Origin: Candidatus Helarchaeota archaeon
GTDB lineage: Archaea > Asgardarchaeota > Lokiarchaeia > Helarchaeales > HEL-GB-A
NCBI GenBank assembly: GCA_016840125.1
Contig: JAEOSY010000653.1
Coordinates: 1-25,295, forward strand
Direction of reading: 5' to 3'
Length of the DNA: 25,295 nucleotides
Shown here: positions 1 to 8,951 of the stretch, one piece after another
How positions within the stretch are numbered: position 1 is the first letter of the stretch
Layout: every line of letters begins with the position of its first letter
Notes under the pieces: model-generated
Databases searched by the model: none
Seen by the model: the letters and a program-made list of their open reading frames with translations, nothing else
Told to the model about the DNA's origin: nothing
Translations under genes and position numbers: made by a program

Positions 1-2
1 CA

Positions 3-1034
3 GAAGTTTTTCAGGCAATGCTGGCAGAAATGCAATATATTATCTTCCCGCTCATAGATCCTCCAATTACATTTGAAAAAATAAAGGACGATCAAATTCT
101 CTTCTTAGGTTGTCCATCTGCCCCGTTTGAGGATATAGAAATCAATGCTATTACTAGATTTGTAGAAGCAGGAAATTTTTTGATTTTAGTAAGTGGAAGT
201 GGGGGCGACTTTGCTAATAATACAAATTTAAGTGAAATTTCTCGCCGTTTTGAATTCGAATTTAACCCTGATTACGTGGAAGATGAGAAACATTATCTCA
301 ATTTCTCCCGAATCCCCATTCTTCACAAATTCAAAAAAACTTCAAGAACTAAAAGGATACTTCAACGAATAAAAAAGCTAGCGTATTCTGGGTGTTCTAT
401 CTCTATTCTAGATCCATCAACAACCCCCATAGTTTTAACGGATTCAGATGCAATTCCCATGAATTCTCCAATTATGGTTGCCTCAGAAAACCGGCATGTA
501 TTTGGAATTGGTGGCTATTCTTTTTTTAGCGATGATGAAGCTTATGGAATAAAAGCTATGGATAATCTCCGCTTCGTTTACAACCTTCTAGAATTTATTA
601 AGAGCCGTTCTGAAAAGAAAGGTGAAGAAGTAAAAGTAACACCCACCGTTTCCGTGAAAAAATTATCTCAGAAAAATGCGAAAAAACACTTCGTCAAGTT
701 AATTACATCAAATATCAAAAGAATTGACCAGCTTTCGAAAGAAATTGATAAATTTTGGGACGAAGGCTCTGAATTGATTAGAAATCGAAAATTTTCTCAA
801 ATAAAACATTTAATTTCTTCAAAATATACAAGCTTTTTACAAACAATTGACGGTTTAGCTCAGGAGATTGGTAATGTTTTTAGTGAGTACACTGAAGTAT
901 TTCCCAATTTCAAGGAATCTGTTTTTGGTACGTTCAATCAATGGTATGAAACGGAAGCCGAAATTCGAGCAAAGTTAGATATGATCCGAAATAACCTAAC
1001 TTCCATTTTGAAACAAGAACAAACATCATCATAA
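3..1034 (+). CDS. GATase/GIFT-like domain protein with helical C-terminus (5' partial)
   Basis: The reading frame is open from the window edge, so the ATG at 18 is probably internal. The downstream paralogue (1052-2155) has about 30 more N-terminal residues, including an FDESHGE motif, that this copy would have outside the window. The N-terminal two thirds alternates beta strands and helices (ILFLGCPS, LILVSGSGG, then GIGGYSFFSDDEAYGIKA) and resembles the class-I-GATase-like fold of DUF4350/IFT52-GIFT proteins. That is a fold-level impression, and no catalytic triad is evident. The last ~130 residues are charged and helical, probably coiled coil. A 17-base gap separates it from its paralogue, so the two are likely co-transcribed. 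The function is unknown; a structural or scaffolding role is a guess. Confidence 0.75.
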   Translation, partial: EVFQAMLAEMQYIIFPLIDPPITFEKIKDDQILFLGCPSAPFEDIEINAITRFVEAGNFLILVSGSGGDFANNTNLSEISRRFEFEFNPDYVEDEKHYLNFSRIPILHKFKKTSRTKRILQRIKKLAYSGCSISILDPSTTPIVLTDSDAIPMNSPIMVASENRHVFGIGGYSFFSDDEAYGIKAMDNLRFVYNLLEFIKSRSEKKGEEVKVTPTVSVKKLSQKNAKKHFVKLITSNIKRIDQLSKEIDKFWDEGSELIRNRKFSQIKHLISSKYTSFLQTIDGLAQEIGNVFSEYTEVFPNFKESVFGTFNQWYETEAEIRAKLDMIRNNLTSILKQEQTSS

Positions 1035-1051
1035 AACGGTTTTAGATTTTT

Positions 1052-2155
1052 ATGAGCCTAAGCGTAATATTTGATGAAAGCCATGGAGAACAAATTTCCG
1101 TTTTTAACTGTAGAGGGCTTTCCTATGTTATACAGAAGTTAAAAATTGTTTCATACCGCCTAATTTCGGGACCCATTACTATTGATAAAATTAGTAGTGA
1201 AGATGTCTTGTTCTTAGGGGCGCCAACAAGAAAGTTTTTAGAGTTTGAAATAAAATCAATGGAATACTTTGTTTCTAAAGGAAAATGCCTAATAATTGTC
1301 TGCCCTATGCCTATGCCATTCAATTTTACTTTGAATGAGTTAGCCGCTAAATTTGGTCTGCAATTTCAACAAATAATTGTTCAAGATAAGAAACATAACC
1401 TTAGTGGGGCCATGTATTACCCAGTTATCAAACAATTCCAGAAAGATGCAATAACTCGTGACCTTAAAGAAATTATATATTCTGGTTGTTCTATTAGGAA
1501 TTTATCTCCAGATGTCAAAGTTCTTGCCCTCTCTGATGATCATGCTGAACCTCCCTCTGCTCCTATTCTTGTGAGTGCTAAAGAGGGTCGGGTTGTCTGT
1601 CTAGGGGGACACACCCTCTTCCAGGATGATAATCGCTATGGGATTAAGGCCAAAAGTAATATTCGACTTGTGGCAAATATCTTCCGATCAATGCAATCCA
1701 GCCATCCTCATTTAGTGAAAGAAGAGATTCCATCTAAACCACCGGAAAAGAAAAAATTAAAGCCCGTAGATCCCAAAAAAGCTAAGAAACATTTCGAACA
1801 ATTAACCCAGAAGGCCCGAAGTGAACTAAATCGCATTATGGATGACATCGATAAATTATTCGATGAGATCTTAAAACTTACCACAACGCAAAAATTTATC
1901 TTGGCAGAGAATACTCTAAAAACTCGGTATTCCAAGCATAAAGACGAAATACAAATAATATATCAGGATTTAATGGAAAAATTGGATGAAATATCTGCAA
2001 GAATACGAGGGACCATCGATTTCCCTGCAGTTGTGAAGGATTATACCGATCAAATCCTCGTTTTAGAAAGTGAAGCGCTATCCAAACTGGATATGATTCG
2101 GTTCAATCTCTTGAATCGGTTAAAAACCGAAAAACTTCGATCAGAACCTCGATGA
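1052..2155 (+). CDS. GATase/GIFT-like domain protein, tandem paralogue
   Basis: A complete 367-residue protein that aligns end to end with its upstream neighbour. Shared blocks are the VLFLGAPT strand, a YSGCSI segment near the middle, and the GG(H/Y)..F.DD..YGIKA..N.R.V.N block that closes the globular domain. The start is supported by an N-terminal strand leading into FDESHGE, a motif often seen at the start of GATase-like DUF4350 domains. From about residue 230 the chain becomes lysine-rich and then forms long helices (DPKKAKKHFEQL onwards), probably a coiled coil. There are no membrane segments or signal peptide, so it is cytoplasmic. Tandem duplication suggests a hetero-oligomer. The relation to eukaryotic IFT52 is from memory of fold similarity and is not demonstrated here. 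Confidence 0.8.
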   Translation: MSLSVIFDESHGEQISVFNCRGLSYVIQKLKIVSYRLISGPITIDKISSEDVLFLGAPTRKFLEFEIKSMEYFVSKGKCLIIVCPMPMPFNFTLNELAAKFGLQFQQIIVQDKKHNLSGAMYYPVIKQFQKDAITRDLKEIIYSGCSIRNLSPDVKVLALSDDHAEPPSAPILVSAKEGRVVCLGGHTLFQDDNRYGIKAKSNIRLVANIFRSMQSSHPHLVKEEIPSKPPEKKKLKPVDPKKAKKHFEQLTQKARSELNRIMDDIDKLFDEILKLTTTQKFILAENTLKTRYSKHKDEIQIIYQDLMEKLDEISARIRGTIDFPAVVKDYTDQILVLESEALSKLDMIRFNLLNRLKTEKLRSEPR

Positions 2156-2270
2156 AAAAACAATAGTTTAAAAAGTTAGTGTAACTCTTTAGAACCCTGA
2201 GTATTCGTTACCGTACATTCATTATACTTTCGGAATTATTTTACTACAGGCTCATTGGAAGGGTGTTAAT

Positions 2271-2639
2271 ATGGTGTATGATGTTATCTTAAAGAAGCTA
2301 AAAGATCAAACAGGGATTCATGGGAGTTCTTTGCTCACCGTTGAGGGGCTCCCAATTGCCGCGGATTTCCCCGATACATCCACAGAAACTGCACTAATTT
2401 CTGCATTATCTGGAGCAACCTTATCAACTGCTGCGCATATGATAAGACAGTTTCAATACGGCGATCCTGATCATTTGATTTTAAAGGGTAAGGCTGGGAC
2501 TATCTTTCTCTATCAAGTTAATGAGCAAATGATCTTAAGCGTTTTAGCGCCTAACGATGTTAGCTTGGGGATTTTTATTCTTGGCGTGAAACGGGCAATC
2601 AAAGATATAAATCATTTCGCTCGAAAACCTGACTTATAA
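2271..2639 (+). CDS. Roadblock/LC7 domain protein
   Basis: A 122-residue single-domain protein with the Roadblock/LC7 layout: an N-terminal helix (VILKKLKDQTGIHGSSLL), a strand pair carrying VEGLPIAA, a long central helix rich in small residues (ALISALSGATLSTAAHMI), then strands (HLILKGKAGTIFLYQV, MILSVLAP) and a C-terminal helix. The length is normal for the family. Roadblock proteins dimerise and usually serve small Ras-like GTPases (MglB-like activators, Ragulator-type scaffolds), and they are greatly expanded in Asgard archaea. No GTPase is encoded in this window. A purine-rich GGAAGGGTG lies just upstream of the ATG. The GTPase-partner role is family knowledge. Confidence 0.88.
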   Translation: MVYDVILKKLKDQTGIHGSSLLTVEGLPIAADFPDTSTETALISALSGATLSTAAHMIRQFQYGDPDHLILKGKAGTIFLYQVNEQMILSVLAPNDVSLGIFILGVKRAIKDINHFARKPDL

Positions 2640-2684
2640 GTAATCGAACTTTCTCTAAGGGATCAACAGCTTTCTATAAAATAG

Positions 2685-3596
2685 GTGAAAGATATTCAAT
2701 CTCAAACACCCAACAACCCACTCACAGATTCCCCCGAAATCTTTTACGGAATTTTTTTCATCCTTCTCGGTGCAATTTCGGTTCTTTCTTTTCTTCGCCC
2801 AGTTATGAATTTGTATACCATTTATTTCGAAATTACTTGGGCTGAGTTCCAGATTCTGGAAATATTTGACATTATCAATCTCGTTTTTGGAATCTTTCTT
2901 TTACTGCTCGGATTCCTTCTCCTTTATTTTCAAAAATTTAATCGACGTCTGATGCTTTATGGTGGTATTCTCCTTTTAATATTTAATTTATTGGACCCCT
3001 CGCATTTTCTAATGTTTTGGTGTTTATTATCCTTAATTATAGGCGCTCCTCCCGTTTGGATGCAGGTAATTAACGAAAATCTATTTATAACTTACGTCTC
3101 TATCTGGAGCTTGTTGAGTATATCTAACCTCATCTTACAAGCCGCAGGGATTTATATTGCCATCCGTATAATCCTGAATTCGAATCCAAAGAAGGGGTTA
3201 ACAACCTATGTATTTTTTTATTGTTGGGTTTTGGCACTCTCAGGGATACTTCTTTCTCTCCAATCGCTAATCATTCAAACCATCACGGGTAGTTGGACGA
3301 CTATCGCCGTTGCTCCTTATATTTTTAATTTTATTACTTGGGTTTTCATGGTTATAGCCGGGGTTTCCGGTCTATTCTTTATAGCTTCTTGGAGAAAAAA
3401 TCGGTCTCAAGGTCAGATGATTAAATTTGGTCAGATCTCGCTCATTTCTTTTAGTGTGATGTACTCCTTGGTGAGTTTTAGTGATATCGCCATGAAAGAG
3501 ATGACATCCTTACTGTTCTCTACTATCTTAAGTATAGTAATAATTATTTTTGCAATGAAAATACCTTATTATTTAAAAGATAAGAAAGAGGGCTGA
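2685..3596 (+). CDS. Polytopic membrane protein of unknown function
   Basis: A 303-residue protein starting with GTG. About eight to nine hydrophobic segments cover most of the chain; the first is near residues 18-40 and the last near 275-297. The first ~15 residues are polar and the tail ends in lysines (KDKKEG), which places the C-terminus inside by the positive-inside rule. I see no signature residues of a transporter or enzyme family. It lies 45 bases after the Roadblock gene on the same strand, so co-transcription is possible, and it ends 13 bases before the convergent iron-sulfur gene. The GTG start is the first start codon in frame after the preceding gene; an internal ATG would cut into the first helix. 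Confidence 0.7.
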   Translation: MKDIQSQTPNNPLTDSPEIFYGIFFILLGAISVLSFLRPVMNLYTIYFEITWAEFQILEIFDIINLVFGIFLLLLGFLLLYFQKFNRRLMLYGGILLLIFNLLDPSHFLMFWCLLSLIIGAPPVWMQVINENLFITYVSIWSLLSISNLILQAAGIYIAIRIILNSNPKKGLTTYVFFYCWVLALSGILLSLQSLIIQTITGSWTTIAVAPYIFNFITWVFMVIAGVSGLFFIASWRKNRSQGQMIKFGQISLISFSVMYSLVSFSDIAMKEMTSLLFSTILSIVIIIFAMKIPYYLKDKKEG

Positions 3597-3609
3597 GATA
3601 GCGGTAGAT

Positions 3610-4842
3610 TTATCCTTTCCATGAATCATACATATCTGATTTCAGCCCAAGGACCTCCGCTATTAAATTCGGGAGGTCATAAAACTCCATAGCAATATTA
3701 CCTTCTTGCGCCCCATCGCGAAGATTTTTCAGGCACATTGGACAGGCAGTAATTAATACCTCCGCGCCAGTAGCTTGGGCTTCCTTTATTCTCCGGGATC
3801 TTATCTCTTGGTTCAATTCAGGATAATTGATTAAACAGGTTCCCCCCGAACCAGCTCCACAACACCACGCCTCTTTTTTCGACCGCTCCATTTCGACTAA
3901 TTCGGCACCGACTCGATTAATTATTCTTCGTGGATTCTTGTACTCATTCGAATGGCGTCCTAAGTGACAGGGATCATGGTAGGTAACTTTTTGTTTAAGC
4001 GGTTTCTTCACTTCCATCTTTTTAATAATAGGCCCCAAATATTTTGAAATATGTTCTACTCTGAATGGCAGGGATATCCCAAGCTCTTTATAGTCATTCT
4101 TGAATGTATTGAAACACCCCGCGCAGGAGAATATTACCTTTTTTGCCCCTGTTTCTTTCATTCGTTTAATGAGCTCTTGGGCATTTTTTTGGGCATTCTC
4201 AACATCCCCCACCCAAATTAATTGATGTCCACAGCACAGTTCATCAAGTCCAAGATAGGCGACTTCCTGTCCCACCTCTTGTAAGATTTTTATAACTGCC
4301 TCTGGCGTATTTTGATTCAAATATGACGCTGCACATCCTGCAAAATATAATACTTCAGCCTTTTTTGGGAGATTCAATTCCTCTGCCCAATCTACCCGAA
4401 GATCTTTTTCTAGTCCAAAGGGATTACCAATACTTGAGTCTACAATTTTTGCACAGGTTTCTTGAAGTTTCTTCGGTGCTAATCCCCTGTTCCAGCAATC
4501 TTCTCGCATCGTTCTAATAATTTTCATATTTTCGATCGGCTTAAGCCCCGGAAGTAACGTGGGAGTACAAATCTCTTCGCATGCTTTGCATCCTAAACAG
4601 CGAAATATTACATCCTCAGCTAAATCTGCATTGTATTCAATAATTTCTTCTAGGAGGTACTTCGCAATGGTATTTCTTCCCCTACTAGTATAGTGATCGA
4701 AGCGTAACACATCATACACCGGACACACTCCTACCCACGCGTGCTTTGTCGCAATCCCCTTACTCACCGTGTCCCGACACATGGAACAGCATCCACAGTA
4801 CCACACTTCATTCTTGAGCTCTTCTAACTTCATAACTCCCAT
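3610..4842 (-). CDS. HdrD/GlcF-like (Fe-S)-binding oxidoreductase subunit with two CCG domains
   Basis: A 410-residue cytoplasmic electron-transfer subunit. The N-terminus has a cysteine cluster C16xCCxxC22 with C40-P, then a classic C82xxC85xxC88xxxC92 motif, consistent with two [4Fe-4S] clusters. Two cysteine-rich CCG domains follow: GCAAS with CCGHQ and SCAGC, then HDPCHLGRH with WCCGAGSGG and CPMC. CCG domains bind a non-cubane cluster in heterodisulfide reductase HdrB/HdrD and occur in GlcF, GlpC and LldE, partners of FAD oxidases. The GlcD-like gene at 7191-8732 on the same strand is the likely partner. The electron donor and acceptor cannot be told from sequence. A second possible start lies three codons inside (MKLEEL). 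Only 57 bases separate it from the divergent gene at 4900. Confidence 0.9.
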   Translation of the reverse strand: MGVMKLEELKNEVWYCGCCSMCRDTVSKGIATKHAWVGVCPVYDVLRFDHYTSRGRNTIAKYLLEEIIEYNADLAEDVIFRCLGCKACEEICTPTLLPGLKPIENMKIIRTMREDCWNRGLAPKKLQETCAKIVDSSIGNPFGLEKDLRVDWAEELNLPKKAEVLYFAGCAASYLNQNTPEAVIKILQEVGQEVAYLGLDELCCGHQLIWVGDVENAQKNAQELIKRMKETGAKKVIFSCAGCFNTFKNDYKELGISLPFRVEHISKYLGPIIKKMEVKKPLKQKVTYHDPCHLGRHSNEYKNPRRIINRVGAELVEMERSKKEAWCCGAGSGGTCLINYPELNQEIRSRRIKEAQATGAEVLITACPMCLKNLRDGAQEGNIAMEFYDLPNLIAEVLGLKSDMYDSWKG

Positions 4843-4899
4843 TTTTAATCACGCAAAAATTACATTCAAATCTCATTCAATGAAATTGAGATTTTATTT

Positions 4900-7185
4900 A
4901 TGAAACTTTTTGATATCGAAGATAACAATAAATTTAATATCCAACAAATCAGCGCGGAACCCCTCCCCTCTAAAGCGGAATTTGAGCGCATTGTAACTAA
5001 GTCCAAGGATCCTTGTGAGAAACTACTTGATAGATCTTTTCACGAATTGATTCGGCGTAACAAAATTGCCTATGAGGTTTCTATCTTCAGTCCTGCGGCG
5101 TTTCAGGAGTTATGGGATGCATTATTGAAAGGTAAACATGGTATGCGCAAATCTCGTGCAGGGCGAGTGACTCAATACAAGAATATCCCCTTAGCGGCCA
5201 TTCAAAACCTTTTCCCCACCACCTTTCATTTACTCCCCCTCGTGGAACTTTTAAATGGGACCCTCGCCCAGCTTATTATTCAAACATTAAACAATGAGGC
5301 GAATCATATCCTCAATAACCTTGAAAATAATTCGGAAATACCTGATAATTCACCTCAAAAGGATGGGAAGAAAAAACCTTATGGTTACTGGAAAAATTTT
5401 GACAACCTAATTTATGAAATTGTTATTTTTATTAACGACTTTTATAAATTTCTTCCTCCAGAAATTCCCGATGATGAACTCCGAATAAAAATTCTTGAAG
5501 CACTTCGAAATAACTCCCTCACATTTCCAAGCACCTTCATTTTAGATAAACATAAAAGAAGAGATCTTAGAACAGCAATTCAAGACTTTGGAGGTATTAT
5601 CGCAGTAAAAAAGAGACTAAAAATTCCCATTCCTTCAAAAGAAACACTTGGGAAAAAGAAAAAGTCTCCGAAACCTTATGCATATTGGAAAATTTGGATG
5701 AATTTCATATCTGAACTCCTCTCCTTCATCAACGAACTCTATGAATTTCTCCCTCTCTCCACTCCTGAAGCTGAAATCCACTCGAAAGTTCTCAAGGCAC
5801 TTCAAGATGGTAAATTATCTTTGCCGAGTAGTGGGACATACCGAAAACAGGGGCGTCTCGATATTGAACAAGCTTTCTGGTATTTTGGGGGCATGGCAGG
5901 TGTAAAAAAAAGAATAAAAATTAAAAATATCTCCAAATACAAACAGCCCACAAAACCCCGTGGCTACTGGCAAAATTGTGATAATGTAGTAGCAGAATTT
6001 TTGACTTTCCTTAAAAAATATCATAAGCTTCCACCAAAAATGCGTCCTGAAGTTGTAATTAAGCTGCTCCAAATAGGGCAGATCGAAGTACCAAGCGTAA
6101 ATACTATAAAAGAAATTCGGGGTGATGATTTACTTAATGGGATTCGAAATTTTGGAGGTTTATTCAAATTGAAAGAGAAGTTTCAAATTCCAAGTAACGT
6201 CAAACCACCTGGTTACTGGCAGAATTGGGATAACTTCCTTTCCGAACTGTTCTATTTCATTCTCATCTTCAATCATATCGATCCCGAAAGAGAGATTGAC
6301 CAAAAATTCATTTTAAAAGCTTTAAGAAATAACAAATTAACCTTTCCAAAAATGAAAGATATGGAAGCTTCAGGTTTTCATAGTTTGAGGAGCGCTTTCC
6401 GAGATTTTGGTGGTATTCATAAGGTTAAAGAGAGGTTAAATGTTTATAGCAGTACAAAACCACCTGGTTACTGGCAGAGTTGGGAAAATATTGACTTGGA
6501 ATTAGAGGAGATTATTCAAGAACTGGGACATTTTCCATCTAAGGGGGATCTTCAACGTTTAGGGAGGGAGGATGATTTATATACTGCCATCAGAAAGTAT
6601 TTTGGGGGATTAATTAAGGTTAGGCTTCTCAAAGGGTATGATTTAGAAGATGCCGAGACGAAATCCTCTAGATATCGTTATTATCATAGGAGAGGAATAA
6701 AAACTGAGGAACTTGTTATCGGTTTGTTAAAGGAGTGGGCAGATCTAAATAAATTTGAATATTCCACCCAAGACCAAACCCGCGTGGGAACTGGGTTGCT
6801 TGAGTTTGTTTGTGGGGAAAATAAAAATTATGGCGTTGATGTAACTAACGCAAAAAATTGGAATACTATCCGAGAAAAATGGGAAGAACGGAAATACCAT
6901 GAACATCTCGATGAATTATGGGTTATTGTTGTTGCTAATCACCCTTCTAGAATCTACCAAATGTTAAATGAAGAATCACCTGATAATGTATTAGTAATTG
7001 ATTATCGAGAGATTGTATCTTTTTTGAATGGATTAAACACTCAAAAGATTCCCTTTGAGATTCCCCCGAAGAAATTACGAAAATTAAAGGCGCTTGCACA
7101 ATGTACATTTTATAATAGAAAAGAGATTCTCAGAAAGCTTAAAGCTGAAGAACAACAGAAAAAAATGGAAGATTATGACAAGTAA
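4900..7185 (+). CDS. Five-repeat GYW-module protein with predicted PD-(D/E)XK-like C-terminal nuclease domain
   Basis: A 761-residue protein. Residues 1-155 are mixed and unrecognised. Five repeats of 83-99 residues then start near residues 160, 259, 353, 436 and 521. Each opens with P.(G/A)YW, followed by ..N...E and a hydrophobic helix, and most close with P........G..(D/S)L..A(I/F)..FGG...VK.R. This resembles short repeats I recall from algal, plastid and cyanobacterial proteins and homing-endonuclease-associated repeats, probably nucleic-acid binding. From residue 598 (RGIKTEELVIGLL) a compact domain has E635, then YGVD647VTNAK652, then HLDELWVIVVAN, which looks like a PD-(D/E)XK nuclease core. 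The gene sits between two minus-strand genes that look like a separated glcD/glcF pair. The nuclease call is inference. Confidence 0.75.
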   Translation: MKLFDIEDNNKFNIQQISAEPLPSKAEFERIVTKSKDPCEKLLDRSFHELIRRNKIAYEVSIFSPAAFQELWDALLKGKHGMRKSRAGRVTQYKNIPLAAIQNLFPTTFHLLPLVELLNGTLAQLIIQTLNNEANHILNNLENNSEIPDNSPQKDGKKKPYGYWKNFDNLIYEIVIFINDFYKFLPPEIPDDELRIKILEALRNNSLTFPSTFILDKHKRRDLRTAIQDFGGIIAVKKRLKIPIPSKETLGKKKKSPKPYAYWKIWMNFISELLSFINELYEFLPLSTPEAEIHSKVLKALQDGKLSLPSSGTYRKQGRLDIEQAFWYFGGMAGVKKRIKIKNISKYKQPTKPRGYWQNCDNVVAEFLTFLKKYHKLPPKMRPEVVIKLLQIGQIEVPSVNTIKEIRGDDLLNGIRNFGGLFKLKEKFQIPSNVKPPGYWQNWDNFLSELFYFILIFNHIDPEREIDQKFILKALRNNKLTFPKMKDMEASGFHSLRSAFRDFGGIHKVKERLNVYSSTKPPGYWQSWENIDLELEEIIQELGHFPSKGDLQRLGREDDLYTAIRKYFGGLIKVRLLKGYDLEDAETKSSRYRYYHRRGIKTEELVIGLLKEWADLNKFEYSTQDQTRVGTGLLEFVCGENKNYGVDVTNAKNWNTIREKWEERKYHEHLDELWVIVVANHPSRIYQMLNEESPDNVLVIDYREIVSFLNGLNTQKIPFEIPPKKLRKLKALAQCTFYNRKEILRKLKAEEQQKKMEDYDK

Positions 7186-7190
7186 ATTTT

Positions 7191-8732
7191 TTAAGGAATT
7201 TTCTTTGAGAGGATTTCTTCTTCCTTATCACCTAAACCTAATAATAAGGCTCCTGGATTCATTATATTATTTGGATCAAACTGTTTCTTCAATGCTTTGA
7301 GTAGATTTAAATATTCAGGCTTGAATTTTTTAACCAAATGGGGAGCGAATGCGTCTTTACCTACCCAATAGGGACTGGTACCCATCTCAATCTTCATTTT
7401 TAGAATCTCATGCCAGAGCTTGTAGGCCTTCGTACGTAGATCACGGGTGGTTGCATCCATGTTGAACATTGACATATGGAGTACCGCCCGACGTGCACCT
7501 CCAGGACATTGGACGCTCCAGCATGGATTTCCTAGACCAGTTATTGACAAAAGCTTCTCTACTTTAGGATCTCTGAAAAACTTATAATGCCATTGGTTGA
7601 ATTCGGGAATCTTCAGGATGGGAAGTATCGAGCAAGTCTTCGCGAGCATTCCCCCCATCCATTTACATACAGCACCTCCTAACATCTCGTTTGTATCGTG
7701 CGCACTGATCCCGAGCGCTGTCGGATCCCCTGGAAACTTTATAGCATTGTATTTTTTGGCGATCTTGTCAAGCATCATATTCTTGCGTTCCAAGATGACG
7801 TCATCATAGGCTGACGTGTGAATGAGTGCCGGACCTTTTTCAGTCTTGCCGGGTTCTAAGTTAAAAACGTTTTCAATAATTGCATATTGGAAGCCCTGAC
7901 CAAGGATCATATAATCATGCATAAGCTCGTAGGAGTCCATTTCGTCAACCGCCTTGCACTGATCTACCTCATTGGGAAAGAGGTACAAGAAATCGGAGGT
8001 ATGCTCGGGGATGGGGTACGTCCGAAGCGTTACTTCGGTGATGACACCAAACGCACCACAGGATCCCATGAATAGCCCTGCCAGATCAGGACCGTTGCAA
8101 TACCGGAAGTACCAATCTGTAGCTTGGTTTGCAAGAGACCCAGTTTCGATGACATCACCTGTCGGTAACACCACCTGTAAATTCATCACATTCTCGTTCT
8201 CCTGCCCGTACCTAGTCCCTTGGATCCCCGTGGAGTCAATCGAAATCCCCCCACCTACTGCACTTCCGTATATCCCGTGTGGTCCGCAGAATCCTGGCGT
8301 TAATCCCAACTTCTTCAAATCGTAGATTAACTTCCCCCAACTAATTCCAGCTTGGAATCGACACGCGCGGGATATAGGATCGTTTCGAATGAAGGAGTTC
8401 ATATCAAGTAAGTCGAGCATAATCCCGCCATTCGAGAGGGCGGCGGAACCAGAAGCATTACCTGTACCCCCACCTCTTGGGATGACTGGAATTTTATATT
8501 GATTTGCAAATTTAACGATGTCAACCACATGTTCAGTGGTTTTAGGTTTGACAATCACATCAGGGGGTCCGAGATCAAGATAGAGATCATCCGTTAGCCC
8601 CGGACTCACGGTGGACCACGCTTCACTCAAGGCATAGGTCCAGCGGGCATGTTCTGAATCGTTTACTGCTTTCGTTCCTACAATACTTTCAAGTGCCGCG
8701 ACTAAGTCGGATTGGGAGATTACTTTTGTCAT
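7191..8732 (-). CDS. GlcD-like FAD-binding oxidase/dehydrogenase
   Basis: A 513-residue soluble flavoprotein of the VAO/PCMH family (D-lactate dehydrogenase, glycolate oxidase GlcD). The FAD-binding half has DVIVKPKTTEHV, the glycine-rich PRGGGTGNASGS at residues 85-96, then FCGPHGIYGSAVGGGIS and a TRYGQENENV block. The C-terminal FAD-oxidase half ends with the usual FDPNNIMNPG. The length is slightly above a typical GlcD (about 460-500). Members oxidise 2-hydroxyacids and pass electrons to an FeS/CCG partner, here probably the protein of 3610-4842. The substrate is not predictable. The stop codon lies 5 bases from the convergent nuclease-like gene. The start is followed upstream by a 219-base divergent intergenic region shared with the hydratase gene at 8952. 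Confidence 0.9.
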   Translation of the reverse strand: MTKVISQSDLVAALESIVGTKAVNDSEHARWTYALSEAWSTVSPGLTDDLYLDLGPPDVIVKPKTTEHVVDIVKFANQYKIPVIPRGGGTGNASGSAALSNGGIMLDLLDMNSFIRNDPISRACRFQAGISWGKLIYDLKKLGLTPGFCGPHGIYGSAVGGGISIDSTGIQGTRYGQENENVMNLQVVLPTGDVIETGSLANQATDWYFRYCNGPDLAGLFMGSCGAFGVITEVTLRTYPIPEHTSDFLYLFPNEVDQCKAVDEMDSYELMHDYMILGQGFQYAIIENVFNLEPGKTEKGPALIHTSAYDDVILERKNMMLDKIAKKYNAIKFPGDPTALGISAHDTNEMLGGAVCKWMGGMLAKTCSILPILKIPEFNQWHYKFFRDPKVEKLLSITGLGNPCWSVQCPGGARRAVLHMSMFNMDATTRDLRTKAYKLWHEILKMKIEMGTSPYWVGKDAFAPHLVKKFKPEYLNLLKALKKQFDPNNIMNPGALLLGLGDKEEEILSKKIP

Positions 8733-8951
8733 TTACTCACCTATTCTATTAAAAATATGTATAAATTCTGAAATTTTAAACAATCTTAGAAGATTGATAC
8801 ATGAAATCCCGAATAAATAAAAAATAGTTTCGATGAAAAACATAAAATACCTCCTCAAGTAAACTGAAGAAATGATAATCACTGTTTAGAGGATTCTTGA
8901 TCTCTAGAACGATTGGTGAAAAAGAAGACGTAAACAGAGGAGTTAGTTAAG

